In this document: in pieces, positions 1-5,934 of the stretch
How the letters are laid out: every line of letters begins with the position of its first letter
Numbering within the stretch: the first letter of the stretch is position 1
From: Actinomycetota bacterium
GTDB taxonomy: Bacteria; Actinomycetota; Actinomycetes; Actinomycetales; Microbacteriaceae
Assembly: GCA_009703465.1 (NCBI GenBank)
Contig: WLGC01000047.1
Location: 1-6,576, forward strand
Reading direction: 5' to 3'
Length of the DNA stretch: 6,576 nt
Notes under the pieces: generated by a model
The model's database searches: none
Told to the model about the DNA's origin: nothing
The model's input: the letters and a program-made list of their open reading frames with translations, nothing else
Position numbers and translations under genes: made by a program

Positions 1-296
1 ATTAGCAAGCCGCCGCGCTCGTCCACGAAGGCGATGTAAAAATCAGTTGGCAGACTTGGTAGTTGCAATTGACGTTTGGCAAGTTTTTCCTCGAGCACAG
101 CCGGGTCTTCGCGACTTAGGGTAGCTGCGGTTGAGGTCAGCAATGTATCGACATTTGCCTGAAGGTACGTTCTAAGCAGCGAAATGGTGCCCAGACTGGA
201 AACCAGAATCAAAGCACCGATAATTGCCACCGATAGCGCAGTTAGCTTGGTGCGCAGCGAGATACGCTGCCAGGCACTGCCAAGCTTTGAGTTCAC
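1..296 (-). CDS. Sensor histidine kinase, N-terminal part only (cut by window edge)
   Basis: Only the first 98 residues are present; the kinase core lies beyond the left edge. The reading frame opens with GTG at 294-296, preceded at a normal distance by GGTGAG, and the alternative upstream TTG and GTG frames hit stops at once. A short basic N-terminus (WQRISLRTKL, residues 9-18) leads into one hydrophobic segment at about residues 19-41, then a polar stretch that should be the start of an extracytoplasmic sensor domain. This is the usual layout of membrane sensor kinases. It starts 15 bp after the stop of the response regulator and on the same strand, so it is almost certainly that regulator's cognate kinase, which autophosphorylates on His and passes phosphate to the regulator. 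No catalytic motif is visible here, so the call rests on the membrane segment and the gene order. The signal it senses cannot be deduced. Confidence 0.8.
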   Translation of the reverse strand, partial: MNSKLGSAWQRISLRTKLTALSVAIIGALILVSSLGTISLLRTYLQANVDTLLTSTAATLSREDPAVLEEKLAKRQLQLPSLPTDFYIAFVDERGGLL

Positions 297-311
297 TTAC
301 TCACCGATCAA

Positions 312-1007
312 TCAGGCGTTTTTTACAGACTTATACATGTATCCAACACCACGTTTGGTTTGGATTAGTGGTTCGCTGGTTAGTGGGTCTAATTTTTTGC
401 GCAGGTAGGAAACGTAAGATTCGACGATTCCCATCTCACCATTGAAATCGTATTCCCAAACATGATCAAGAATCTGCGCCTTAGTGAGCACGCGGTTTGG
501 ATTTGAAATCAAGAATCTCAAAAGCTTGTATTCGGTAGGGCTTAGATCAACCAACTTGCCGTTTACATAAACATCGTGAGCGTCCTGATTAATCTTGATT
601 TCGCCAGCTTCTAGAACTGATTCTTCAACCTGGGCGGCTTTAGTTCTTCGAAGAATCGCATTGATGCGGGCAACAATTTCATCGAGGCTAAAAGGCTTTG
701 TCATGTAGTCATCGCCACCCACTGTGAGCCCGGTGACCTTGTCCTCGGTTTCGTCTCTGGCGGTTAGGAAAAGAATCGGGCAGTTGATACCCATCGAGCG
801 CAGCTTCTTAGTCACGCTGAAACCATTCATATCCGGCAGCATTACATCCAGCAGGATGATGTCGGGGTTGCCCTTTTCTGCCGCGTTGACCGCCTCGGTG
901 CCATTAGCTACCGCGTGCACGCTAAAGCCGGCAAATCTCAAACTGGTGGATAGTAGGTCTCGGATATTCGGCTCGTCATCGACGATGAGTACTTTTACGT
1001 TTTCCAT
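312..1007 (-). CDS. OmpR/PhoB-family response regulator, PhoP-like
   Basis: A 231-residue cytoplasmic transcription factor of normal family length. The receiver domain covers about residues 4-120, with the acidic pair D10/D11, phospho-acceptor D54 (in LLDVMLPDMNG), T82 and K104 (in MTKPFS) all in place. A winged-helix DNA-binding domain follows at about 130-228, with LSPTEYKLLRFL, the recognition-helix region around ILDHVWEYDF, VESYVSYLRKKLD and the closing RGVGYMYK. The wording of both domains (GLTVGGDDYMTKPFSLDEIVARI, split as seen) is closest in my memory to mycobacterial PhoP and TrcR. The ATG at 1005-1007 has AAGGA about 10 nt upstream. The kinase gene follows 15 bp downstream, forming a two-gene operon. 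The upstream gap carries a PhoP-box-like direct repeat, which suggests autoregulation. The family call is firm; orthology to PhoP specifically, and the target genes, are not established. Confidence 0.95.
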   Translation of the reverse strand: MENVKVLIVDDEPNIRDLLSTSLRFAGFSVHAVANGTEAVNAAEKGNPDIILLDVMLPDMNGFSVTKKLRSMGINCPILFLTARDETEDKVTGLTVGGDDYMTKPFSLDEIVARINAILRRTKAAQVEESVLEAGEIKINQDAHDVYVNGKLVDLSPTEYKLLRFLISNPNRVLTKAQILDHVWEYDFNGEMGIVESYVSYLRKKLDPLTSEPLIQTKRGVGYMYKSVKNA

Positions 1008-1028
1008 ACCTTCAGTTTCCTTGAGTTA

Positions 1029-1046
1029 CCTGTGAACTTACTGTAT
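1029..1046 (-). promoter_or_regulatory. PhoP-box-like direct repeat upstream of the response regulator
   Basis: On the minus strand the spacer reads ATACAGT, four bases (AAGT), then TCACAGG: two 7-bp half-sites with an 11-bp period. Mycobacterial PhoP is known to bind TCACAGC-N4-TCACAGC. The downstream half-site matches that in 6 of 7 positions and the upstream one in 4 of 7. A third, weaker match (TCAAGGA, 4 of 7) follows one period later at 1018-1024. The element ends about 20 bp before the ATG of a PhoP-like regulator, a sensible place for autoregulation. This is a sequence match only; no clear -10/-35 pair was found around it. Confidence 0.4.
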
Positions 1047-1091
1047 GGGTCTTGAGTGTCCGCTGTTAGAGCTTGGAGAGCTTATCGCCAA

Positions 1092-2726
1092 TTAGAGCGA
1101 GTGAGCGTCGACTATCTCGTAGCTGTAGCCCTGTTCGGCCAAGAAGCGCTGCCTATTCTGCGCAAAATCTTGATCCACGGTGTCTCGTGAGGTCAGCGTG
1201 TAGAAGCTCGCGGTTCGACCATCGCTTTTTGGCCGCAGCAACCTGCCTAGGCGCTGAGCCTCTTCTTGCCTTGATCCATACGAGCCTGAGATTTGAATTG
1301 CAACGGAGGCCTCAGGCAAATCAACTGAAAAGTTTGCCACCTTTGAAACCACCAGGGTGTTCAATCGACCGCTTCTAAATTCTTCAAATAGCCGCTCTCG
1401 TTCATCAACCGGAGTATCGCCAGTGATTTCAGGAACATCCAGAGCGGCTGAAACTTCGTGGATCTGCGAAAGATACTGACCGATTACCAAGGTTGGTTCA
1501 CCGAGGTGCTTGGCGATTAACTTCTTGATTACTGGAATGCGGGTAGCAGAGGTGGCTGCGATTCGATATCTATCCTCTTGACTAGAAACGGCATAGTTCA
1601 TCCGCTCCTCATCAGGCAGGTCAATTCGAACCTCAAAACATGCCGCCGGAGCGATGTAGCCCTGAGACTCAATTTCTTTCCAGGGAGCATCAAATCGCTT
1701 CGGACCAATGAGTGAAAAGACATCTCCTTCTTTTCCGTCCTCGCGAACCAGGGTTGCGGTAAGTCCAAGACGTCTACGCGCTTGCAGATCTGCGGTCATC
1801 TTGAAAATCGGCGCCGGTAGAAGATGCACTTCATCGTAAACAATCAAACCCCAGTCATTTGCGTTCAGGAGTGAAAGGTGAGCGTATTCACCTTTTCGCT
1901 TGGTGGTCAAAATTTGATAGGTAGCGATGGTCACTGGTTTTACTTCTTTCAGTGAGCCAGAGTACTCACCAATTTCTTCCTCAGTGAGAGTGGTTCGCTT
2001 AAGCAGCTCTGCTTTCCACTGTCTTGCCGAGACGGTGTTGGTTACCAAAATCAAAGTGTTTGTTTTTGCCGTTGACATGGCAGCTGCGCCGACGATTGTT
2101 TTTCCAGCACCGCAGGGGAGCACGACCACTCCCGAGCCACCTTCCCAGAATTTTTCTACTGCTTTGATTTGGTAGTCACGAATCTTCCAGTCAGCACCGG
2201 AAAGGGCTATCTCGTGTGGAGTGCCTTCAGTGAATCCGGCGAAATCCTCGGCCGGCCAACCAAGCTTGAGCAGCTCTTGCTTTACCTGCCCGCGGGCCCA
2301 AGGCCGAATCCGAAATGCTTCAGTGCTTATTTCACCATCTAGCAAATCGGCAATCTTTCGATGCCTGCTGGTTTCCAAAAGGATTGCTCGCTCGGTTGAA
2401 TAAAGCTCTAGTTCACCATCGTCACTCTTTCGAATGGAGAGCCGGCCGTAGCGATTCATGGTTTCAGCAATCTCAGAGCGCACTCCAGCAGGAACAGCAA
2501 ACTTGGCGTAGCGATCTAGAACGTTCAAAACAAAATCAGAGTCGTGACCGGCAGCGCGCGCGTTCCACAACCCAAGCTTGGTAATTCGGTAGGTGTGGAT
2601 GTGTTCTGGCGCTCGCTCTAGTTCGGCAAAAATTGCTAGGTCGTGGCGAGCATCTTTGGCTTGGGGGTGATCGACCTCAAGCAAAGCGGTCTTATCGCTT
2701 TGAACAATAAGGGGTCCGCTAGTCAT
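1092..2726 (-). CDS. xpb: DNA repair helicase XPB
   Basis: A 544-residue superfamily 2 helicase, the bacterial counterpart of the eukaryotic TFIIH subunit XPB (ercc3 in mycobacteria), which unwinds DNA 3'-5' using ATP. Residues about 5-100 form the XPB/Ssl2-type N-terminal domain (LIVQSDKTALLEVDHP, then HIHTYRITKLGLWNARAAGH). The helicase core follows: Walker A PCGAGKT at 204-210, DEVH box at 298-301, motif III TAT at 323-325, and the XPB-specific RED motif R328-E329-D330. The second RecA lobe contains VIGQYLSQI near 414 and motif VI QRLGRLLRP at 491-499. All catalytic motifs are intact and the length is normal. The ATG start gives the family's usual N-terminus; GAAGG directly abuts it, with AAGGG further upstream. 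It follows the helicase-associated gene by 22 bp and is likely co-transcribed with it. Its cellular role in bacteria, presumably repair, is not settled. Confidence 0.96.
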   Translation of the reverse strand: MTSGPLIVQSDKTALLEVDHPQAKDARHDLAIFAELERAPEHIHTYRITKLGLWNARAAGHDSDFVLNVLDRYAKFAVPAGVRSEIAETMNRYGRLSIRKSDDGELELYSTERAILLETSRHRKIADLLDGEISTEAFRIRPWARGQVKQELLKLGWPAEDFAGFTEGTPHEIALSGADWKIRDYQIKAVEKFWEGGSGVVVLPCGAGKTIVGAAAMSTAKTNTLILVTNTVSARQWKAELLKRTTLTEEEIGEYSGSLKEVKPVTIATYQILTTKRKGEYAHLSLLNANDWGLIVYDEVHLLPAPIFKMTADLQARRRLGLTATLVREDGKEGDVFSLIGPKRFDAPWKEIESQGYIAPAACFEVRIDLPDEERMNYAVSSQEDRYRIAATSATRIPVIKKLIAKHLGEPTLVIGQYLSQIHEVSAALDVPEITGDTPVDERERLFEEFRSGRLNTLVVSKVANFSVDLPEASVAIQISGSYGSRQEEAQRLGRLLRPKSDGRTASFYTLTSRDTVDQDFAQNRQRFLAEQGYSYEIVDAHSL

Positions 2727-2748
2727 CCTTCAAGCCTAACCCTTGAGC

Positions 2749-4515
2749 CTAGCCAAGGGTCACGCGAATAATGCTAGATAACGGCAGGGTTCTTTCGATA
2801 TCTGCCTTCTTATCCTTGGCACGCAGGCGCCCGTTGGCTAAACCGATTGGCTCAAGCAGAAAATCGATTTCTTTGTCTGAGGACAGCACCGTAAAGGTAG
2901 CGGTGGTTTTGTTCTTTATAGCCAGTTGAATTTGCCGCTGCAGATCATCATCGTTTGGTGAACTACCAAGCACTTCATCCTGGGCCCTGAGTCTTTTGAT
3001 GTCATTAATCACAGAACTCTGCTGCTCTAAAGATGATTTAGGTTGGGCAACGCTCATCGGTGAGATTACTTTTCCCTTTGAATCCACTCGAACTGCCACA
3101 AATCCTAGTTCGCGAAGCGCAAAGTAAATAACCTCAGGCTCAAACCTTGAGGCCAGCTGACCTTCCTCGAGCTGAACAAGGGCAAAGGGTTTTAGTTTTA
3201 TCTCATTGAGGATTTCAGCAAGCAGCACCCGATCTTCAGATTTGATGATGCTGCGCTCATCGACTCCCTCGGCAAAAACCTGCAGCCTGCCAAAGCGAGC
3301 CTCAGACTCATTGAGCAGATATTCAATTGGCTGCGGCAAATCTTTCTCGGCAAGATCTACTAGCAGGCGTCTAATTTCTGGCACCTTAAGTCCGGTCTCA
3401 AGTCCGTGACTAATACTCAAAGCCGAAAGGCGATAGGTGGATGCCAAACCAATTTGTTCGGTGTCAGCAAAGCGGCGAATGAAAATCTCATCTTCGGTTG
3501 GCAGCGGCCCAGGGGCAATCAAAGTTAGATCAGCTTGGCAAATCAACTTTCTGGCCGGAGCAGGTAGAAATGAAACGGCCTCTTTGCTAGCCGCGTCAAA
3601 TTTTTGATTGAGCACCAGATTGCCCCAACTACAAAGCCAGCCAGCCGAAGAAATTCCGATCAGTTCAGCCTGTTGAGCCAATCTAGAAATCTTGGAACTC
3701 ACCGAGCTATCAGCAAAAGGGTAGTTCAACTTCAATTGCTGTTCTAGGGAGACAATCCCCGGCAAGGATTTAACTGAGTCACTGAGTTCGCTGGCTGAGG
3801 AATCACCAAGAATCTCGCGCCAGGTTTTTACGAGGTGCTTATAACGCTGAACTGGGGTCCAACTTAGCCAACTCTCTGAGTCGGAACTTAGTTGCCAGCG
3901 TTGCCCCTGCAAAGTTATTAGATTTGCTAAATTTGCCAGCTCGTAAATTTGCTTAGCAAAATCAGTGGATTTTTTTAGATGGGTAGCCAGCCGACGTAGA
4001 TCCGGTAGCCCAACATTTTTTCTACCAACTTCTCGAACAAATCGATGCTCTAGGTCAAAGATTAGTTCGGTGATTGCCTGCATGGTTTCAAAAACTTCCA
4101 CTCCCGCATCACGATCTATATCGTTTTGCGGGGGCGAAGCAATTTCTTCAAGAGTGGTAATTGTTAGTGTGCTCAAGCTCACAGCAGATTTTTTGCTGAA
4201 TTCAGCAAATGCCTCGAGCGTTGATGGAAAAACAGCGAACTCAGGGCTTGGAGAAGTCAACATCTGATCAGCCAGGTGGGAAGCTATTTTTGGATTTGGT
4301 TTAACTCCGGCGCAAAGACCACGCAGTTCTTTTGCTTGCCCCAGCGGAAGGCCAGATATTGCTGCCGAGACCGAAGTTGGTTTCGTCAAAGCTTCAGCGA
4401 GGTCAAAGAAATCAACCAATTGGCTGGATGAAATCATTCTTTCAATGATTAGTTTTTGAAGCTTTTCGTCACTCATGCCTCGTAATGCGGCAGCTACTTT
4501 TAGCAACTCGCTCAT
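2749..4515 (-). CDS. Helicase-associated protein with XPB N-terminal-like and WYL-like domains
   Basis: A 588-residue cytoplasmic protein of the actinobacterial helicase-associated family (Mycobacterium Rv0862c type). It has no Walker A, DEAD-like box or other helicase motif, so it is not itself a helicase. The N-terminus has a winged-helix-like stretch (DFFDLAEAL, about 20-70) and a second one at about 165-210 (NVGLPDLRRLATHL to LITLQGQRW). Residues 327-412 (QADLTLIAPGPL, STYRLSALSI, EARFGRLQV) match the N-terminal domain of XPB (PF13625-type), followed to about 480 by a further helicase-associated segment. Residues 527-588 (FLLEPIGLANGRLRAKD, then ERTLPLSSI) resemble a WYL domain. The ATG has only a weak upstream AGG. 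It lies 22 bp upstream of xpb and 26 bp downstream of a small membrane protein gene. I infer that it acts with XPB, as a loader or DNA-binding partner; this is not shown. Confidence 0.85.
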   Translation of the reverse strand: MSELLKVAAALRGMSDEKLQKLIIERMISSSQLVDFFDLAEALTKPTSVSAAISGLPLGQAKELRGLCAGVKPNPKIASHLADQMLTSPSPEFAVFPSTLEAFAEFSKKSAVSLSTLTITTLEEIASPPQNDIDRDAGVEVFETMQAITELIFDLEHRFVREVGRKNVGLPDLRRLATHLKKSTDFAKQIYELANLANLITLQGQRWQLSSDSESWLSWTPVQRYKHLVKTWREILGDSSASELSDSVKSLPGIVSLEQQLKLNYPFADSSVSSKISRLAQQAELIGISSAGWLCSWGNLVLNQKFDAASKEAVSFLPAPARKLICQADLTLIAPGPLPTEDEIFIRRFADTEQIGLASTYRLSALSISHGLETGLKVPEIRRLLVDLAEKDLPQPIEYLLNESEARFGRLQVFAEGVDERSIIKSEDRVLLAEILNEIKLKPFALVQLEEGQLASRFEPEVIYFALRELGFVAVRVDSKGKVISPMSVAQPKSSLEQQSSVINDIKRLRAQDEVLGSSPNDDDLQRQIQLAIKNKTTATFTVLSSDKEIDFLLEPIGLANGRLRAKDKKADIERTLPLSSIIRVTLG

Positions 4516-4541
4516 TTTGACCTGAGTAATCTTCGCAAGAT

Positions 4542-4826
4542 TTACTTGCCGGCGCGGTTTTCTTTTGAGCGCCTACGAATATTTGCAATCAACAGCGCAA
4601 TAATCGCTGCTGCACCGGCCACAAGACCAAGCTGCGGGTAGAAGACAAGAAAAGCTGGCAAGCGCTGTTGCCCTAGGGCCGGAGTTGAACTTCCGGTGGC
4701 GGCAATTATCAGAGTTGCCATCATGGCGATCACCGATGTTCCAATTAGGCCAGCGGCCATGTACGCAAGAATATTTTCTAGCCTTGAACTTGGGCTGTTT
4801 GCTGGTGTTTTTGCGATCTTGGGCAT
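4542..4826 (-). CDS. Small two-helix membrane protein
   Basis: A 94-residue protein with two strongly hydrophobic segments at about residues 19-43 and 59-83, joined by a short polar loop (GSSTPALGQQ), a polar N-terminus and a basic C-terminal tail (IRRRSKENR). By the positive-inside rule, both ends are probably cytoplasmic. I recall similar short proteins beside cspB in Microbacteriaceae, sometimes given misleading transporter names, but no enzymatic or transport motif is visible and I assign no function. It ends 26 bp before the helicase-associated gene and may be the first gene of that operon. The ATG is directly abutted by AAGG, and both lie inside a strong inverted repeat. The longer frame on the same strand over 4573-5061 is antisense to cspB and is not used. 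Confidence 0.75.
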   Translation of the reverse strand: MPKIAKTPANSPSSRLENILAYMAAGLIGTSVIAMMATLIIAATGSSTPALGQQRLPAFLVFYPQLGLVAGAAAIIALLIANIRRRSKENRAGK

Positions 4827-4840
4827 CCTTAAAGGATACC
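4822..4840 (-). promoter_or_regulatory. Hairpin / dyad covering the ribosome site and start codon of the small membrane protein gene
   Basis: A 19-bp dyad centred on 4831 with 9-bp arms and one mismatched pair (4824/4838). On the minus-strand mRNA the mismatch becomes a G-U wobble, giving a stem GGUAUCC/GGAUGCC with a UUUAA loop. The AAGG and the AUG sit in the loop-proximal 3' arm, so the structure could hold the start site closed. A protein operator is an alternative reading. No regulator or effect is known. Confidence 0.4.
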
Positions 4841-4871
4841 TTGGCTATTGAGGGCCTCTCACGGGTAAAAT
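4841..4871 (+). promoter_or_regulatory. Possible promoter for cspB and the DUF3027 gene
   Basis: TAAAAT at 4866-4871 is a good -10 candidate about 30 bp ahead of the cspB start. TTGGCT at 4841-4846 could be the -35, but the 19-bp spacing is long, so the -35 is weak. It is the only plausible hexamer pair I see on the plus strand in this divergent spacer. Confidence 0.3.
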
Positions 4872-4888
4872 AAGAACTTGGATTTATG

Positions 4889-4896
4889 AAAGAGGT
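4889..4896 (+). promoter_or_regulatory. Ribosome binding site that sets the cspB start
   Basis: AAAGAGGT lies 5-6 nt ahead of the ATG at 4901. An in-frame ATG at 4886 has nothing comparable upstream and would add five residues (MKEVA) not typical of the family, so 4901 is chosen; it gives the standard N-terminus MPTGKVKFF. Confidence 0.7.
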
Positions 4897-4900
4897 CGCC

Positions 4901-5284
4901 ATGCCCACCGGCAAAGTCAAATTCTTCGACGAAGAAAAAGGTTTTGGATTCATCGCATCTGACGAGGGTGCTGAAGTCTTCCTACACATCAGCGCCTTGC
5001 CAGCTGGCACCACGGTAATCAAGCCTGGCAGTCGCGTTGAGTTCAGTGTTGTCGATGGCAAGCGCGGCGCTCAGGCAATGTCCCTGAAGGTACTTGAGGC
5101 TCCAATTAGCTTGGCAGCCAGAGGACGAAAGCCAGCTGACGAAATGGCAATTATTGTTGAGGACCTAATTCGCCTGCTCGATCACTTAGGTGGCGGACTA
5201 AAGCACGGCAAGTACCCAGAGTCTTCAAACGGTAAGAAAATAGCTAGCCTGCTTCGCAAACTAGCTGAAGAACTTGATGCCTAA
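4901..5284 (+). CDS. cspB: CspB-type cold shock protein with C-terminal extension
   Basis: A 127-residue RNA/single-stranded-DNA-binding cold shock protein, probably an RNA chaperone. The cold shock domain spans about residues 1-66: GKVKFF at 4-9, RNP1 KGFGFI at 13-18 and RNP2 VFLHI at 26-30, with the binding aromatics F8, F15, F17, F27 and H29. Classic CspA proteins stop near residue 67-70. This one continues for about 60 residues with a predicted helical, charged tail (ADEMAIIVEDLIRLLDHLGG, then KYP and LLRKLAEELDA). I recall M. tuberculosis CspB (Rv0871) having the same kind of tail ending in ELDA, so this is a family trait in actinobacteria and not a local fusion. The last 8 bp overlap the start of the DUF3027 gene, which implies translational coupling. 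It is transcribed divergently from the membrane protein/xpb cluster across a 74-bp spacer. Confidence 0.93.
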   Translation: MPTGKVKFFDEEKGFGFIASDEGAEVFLHISALPAGTTVIKPGSRVEFSVVDGKRGAQAMSLKVLEAPISLAARGRKPADEMAIIVEDLIRLLDHLGGGLKHGKYPESSNGKKIASLLRKLAEELDA

Positions 5285-5840
5285 ATCTCCCGCACTAGAG
5301 CAGAAAAATCTGGCCAAATCGGCACTGGTTGAGAATGCCGGAGTTAAAAATGTCGGCAATTTTATTGGTGTGACAGAAATTGACAAAGGCCTAGCAACTT
5401 TTCTTTTTGAGAATAACCAAAAAGGCTATGTTGGCTGGCGCTGGTCGGTCACTATTTTTCAAGATAAAAAGAATCAGCCAGCCACAGTTTCTGAGATTGT
5501 GCTACTACCGGGGGATGACTCTCTGGTTGCCCCGGATTGGGTTCCTTGGTCAGAGCGATTATCAGATTACAAAGCCCTGCAAATGGAGCTAGAAAAGCAG
5601 GCGGCGCTAGATGCCCTTGATGATGAGTCAGAAGATGACGCAGAGGATGAATCGGCCGAAGAATCAACTAATGAATCAGTCGATGAATCTGAGGAACTAG
5701 CGGTTTCTGACCTTGAAGAAGGCGAAGATGCCAAGGATGATGCCGAAGATACAGGTCGCAAGCCACCAAGATTTTTGCGCCGCCGCAAGGGCCTCAAGAT
5801 TAAGAAGGCACGCGGCCAGGGCAAGAACCCAAAGGACTAA
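5277..5840 (+). CDS. DUF3027 domain protein with acidic-then-basic C-terminal tail
   Basis: A 187-residue protein of unknown function. Residues about 11-95 are the DUF3027 core: GNFIGVTEIDKG, YVGWRWSVTIFQ at 51-62, VSEIVLLPGDDSL at 71-83 and APDWVPWSERL at 85-95. Full-size relatives continue in folded form beyond that motif. Here a short helix (about 96-113) leads to a Asp/Glu/Ser-rich stretch (112-159), then a strongly basic end (160-187; RFLRRRK, KIKKARGQGK), giving a probably disordered polyampholyte tail that could bind nucleic acid. The ATG at 5277 overlaps the cspB stop by 8 bp; a TTG one codon earlier is possible but less likely. Codons 141-187 and the stop lie antisense, in register, to the DUF2530 gene. 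Proximity to cspB hints at an RNA-related role, but that is only an inference. Confidence 0.85.
   Translation: MPKSPALEQKNLAKSALVENAGVKNVGNFIGVTEIDKGLATFLFENNQKGYVGWRWSVTIFQDKKNQPATVSEIVLLPGDDSLVAPDWVPWSERLSDYKALQMELEKQAALDALDDESEDDAEDESAEESTNESVDESEELAVSDLEEGEDAKDDAEDTGRKPPRFLRRRKGLKIKKARGQGKNPKD
5622..5690 (+). repeat. Degenerate 12-bp tandem repeat in the acidic tract
   Basis: GAATC recurs exactly every 12 bp at 5649, 5661, 5673 and 5685, with decayed copies at 5625 (GAGTC) and 5637 (GACGC). The protein shows a four-residue period: DES, DES, EES, NES, DES. It lies inside the DUF3027 gene just before the antisense overlap begins, so it is a coding minisatellite-like array. Confidence 0.6.
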
Positions 5841-5924
5841 GCCAACCAGCACCGCAGCTCTGGCGCTTGCCTTAATCGGTGCCGGGTCAGGCTTTCTTTC
5901 AGCATCTTTTATATAAAATCTCAT
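5697..5924 (-). CDS. DUF2530 small membrane protein
   Basis: A 75-residue protein that I match to the actinobacterial DUF2530 family: a short N-terminus with ADPAP-like wording (KPDPAPIKASARAA), a first membrane segment at about 23-43 (VGLVLWVLALAACLL) and a second at about 53-70 after the typical WWLATC, with a short basic end (KVRNR). Function is unknown. The ATG at 5922-5924 is 10 bp after the serC stop with only a weak GGG-containing upstream site, so translation is probably coupled to serC. Residues 29-75 and the stop lie antisense to the end of the DUF3027 gene. I consider it real and not a shadow because the family wording, the two clean helices and the serC spacing agree, and other actinobacteria, as I recall, also carry such a gene near serC. 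Confidence 0.8.
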   Translation of the reverse strand: MRFYIKDAERKPDPAPIKASARAAVLVGLVLWVLALAACLLNLEALAAAQKSWWLATCIFGIILGIFAFFKVRNR

Positions 5925-5934
5925 TGCCCAAAGC

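Noticed and set aside
1068..1083. Two copies of AGAGCTT with a 9-bp period after the xpb stop
   Set aside because: Considered as terminator or operator. The copies are direct repeats, not a stable stem, and no T-run follows, so two short copies are best treated as chance.
4886..4900. Upstream ATG for cspB
   Set aside because: No ribosome site ahead of it; the AAAGAGGT and family N-terminus both fit the ATG at 4901.
4516..4900. LexA/SOS-type box ahead of the XPB cluster
   Set aside because: I looked for a GAAC-N4-GTTC-like palindrome in the spacers and found none.
4573..5061. 162-codon open frame on the minus strand
   Set aside because: It is antisense to cspB and shares the strand with the small membrane protein in another frame. 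It has no domain-like wording, while both overlapped genes are well supported.
5567..5824. Serine-rich 85-codon frame on the minus strand
   Set aside because: It is the mirror of the acidic tract of the DUF3027 gene in another frame; the serine runs are simply the complement of GAT/GAG-rich sequence.
5713..5916. 67-codon frame on the plus strand
   Set aside because: Antisense to the DUF2530 gene and out of frame with DUF3027; no ribosome site and no recognisable family.
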